Of a stretch of DNA of 64,000 bases, positions 63,459-64,000 are shown piece by piece (positions within the stretch are counted from its first letter, which is position 1; every line of letters starts with the position of its first letter). The position numbers and the translations under genes are program-made. The notes beneath the pieces were generated by a model that saw nothing but the letters and a program-made list of their open reading frames with translations, was not told where the DNA came from and did not search any database. Source of the DNA: Moraxellaceae bacterium (GTDB lineage: Bacteria; Pseudomonadota; Gammaproteobacteria; Pseudomonadales; Moraxellaceae); contig SECL01000004.1 of the NCBI GenBank assembly GCA_004173455.1, positions 59,382 to 123,381 on the forward strand. The letters are read 5' to 3'.

Positions 63459-64000
63459 TTGTCAACATTGATGCGCACTGTTCATATCTTGGGAGAGAAA
63501 ATTATGATTGAAGTGAATATGCAAGATAATAGCCTAACAACATTAACGGCTGAGTAAGACTGTACCTTTAATTAGTACTATACTAACATGATATAAAAGA
63601 GTAATTATACTGGCACAACAGTTACTGTACGGATTAGTAACCAAATTAAAAATTTAATAATTATTCTACATTAGAAATAGATTGAAGCTGAGATTATACC
63701 ATTTACTTATTTGCCGTGAAATCATCTGAATACTATTTTCAAAGATAGTGTATTCAGTATATATATTCGATAAGCTATAAAATCTAAAGTAAGAGAACAG
63801 GTGATAATAATGTCTAAAAGTAAATTTTATTCAGGAATTAAAGAAAATATTTTTAATACTTAAAAGATAATTTTAATTTTAGAAATTTTATAAAATAAGA
63901 TATACTGGAAATGAGTATGCTGTTTAATTTATTTTATATAGAAAAATTAAATTATAATAGTCTTTTTTATAGAAAAATATTAGAATGTTCTATAGAGAGT
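63459..64000. other. AT-rich region at the right edge without a clear gene
   Basis: This 542-nt stretch is strongly AT-rich. Two tiny ORFs with good ribosome sites occur: 63504-63557 (17 aa, after GGGAGAG) and 63810-63863 (17 aa, after AGGTGATAA). They could be truncated gene starts or leader peptides. I see no further structure. Confidence 0.4.

Overview
The window looks like a chromosomal segment of a gammaproteobacterium, most likely Moraxellaceae (Acinetobacter/Alkanindiges-like). This rests on recognised gene content and order: GTP-type PEP carboxykinase, one LolC/E-type permease with LolD followed by comEC and an LpxL-type acyltransferase, and purM-purN divergent from an AI-2E permease gene and hda. 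The identification is from family recognition only; no database search was possible.

Positions 1-36062 are mostly core genome at moderate GC. In order they hold pckG, a type II 3-hydroxyacyl-CoA dehydrogenase-like SDR, yaiI, two tiny coupled ORFs, a uracil-DNA glycosylase, an EamA exporter preceded by a small Val/Ile-rich ORF and a terminator, a PilZ gene divergent from the Lol genes, comEC, lpxL, and sppA with a hydrolase. An AT-rich islet with two unrecognised genes (15295-16635) follows. Next is a seven-gene minus-strand cluster matching the acyclic terpene (citronellol/geraniol) utilisation genes atuABCDEF with two tandem acyl-CoA dehydrogenases, and a divergent TetR gene. After that come purMN, the AI-2E permease and hda, and a pair of overlapping CSLREA/GlyGly-CTERM surface proteins.

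From about 36108 the sequence becomes an accessory patchwork. It starts with an IS3-family left-end remnant and a possible tRNA 3'-end fragment with its terminator, which may be an island boundary. It continues with AbiEi/AbiEii (toxin cut by an in-frame amber stop), HicAB, a dead BrnA-like antitoxin, a DJ-1/PfpI protein, an AraC regulator beside a TonB siderophore receptor with a good Fur box, a dead XRE gene, HxlR, an SDR fused by deletion to an oxidoreductase tail, a methyltransferase and a P4-type integrase.

Positions 47704-61889 form a type I secretion locus: a lipoprotein, a 3156-residue RTX protein carrying a serralysin-like zinc metalloprotease domain in its middle, a 17-bp hairpin, and HlyB and HlyD homologues (no TolC here). 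The end of the window has a P2-type late-control gene D remnant, a BrnT/BrnA pair with a consensus promoter, a frameshifted small ORF, and AT-rich DNA without clear genes.

The most interesting item is the RTX locus: a giant adhesin-like repeat protein with an embedded protease, Ig-like domains, a neighbouring lipoprotein of unknown role and its own exporter.
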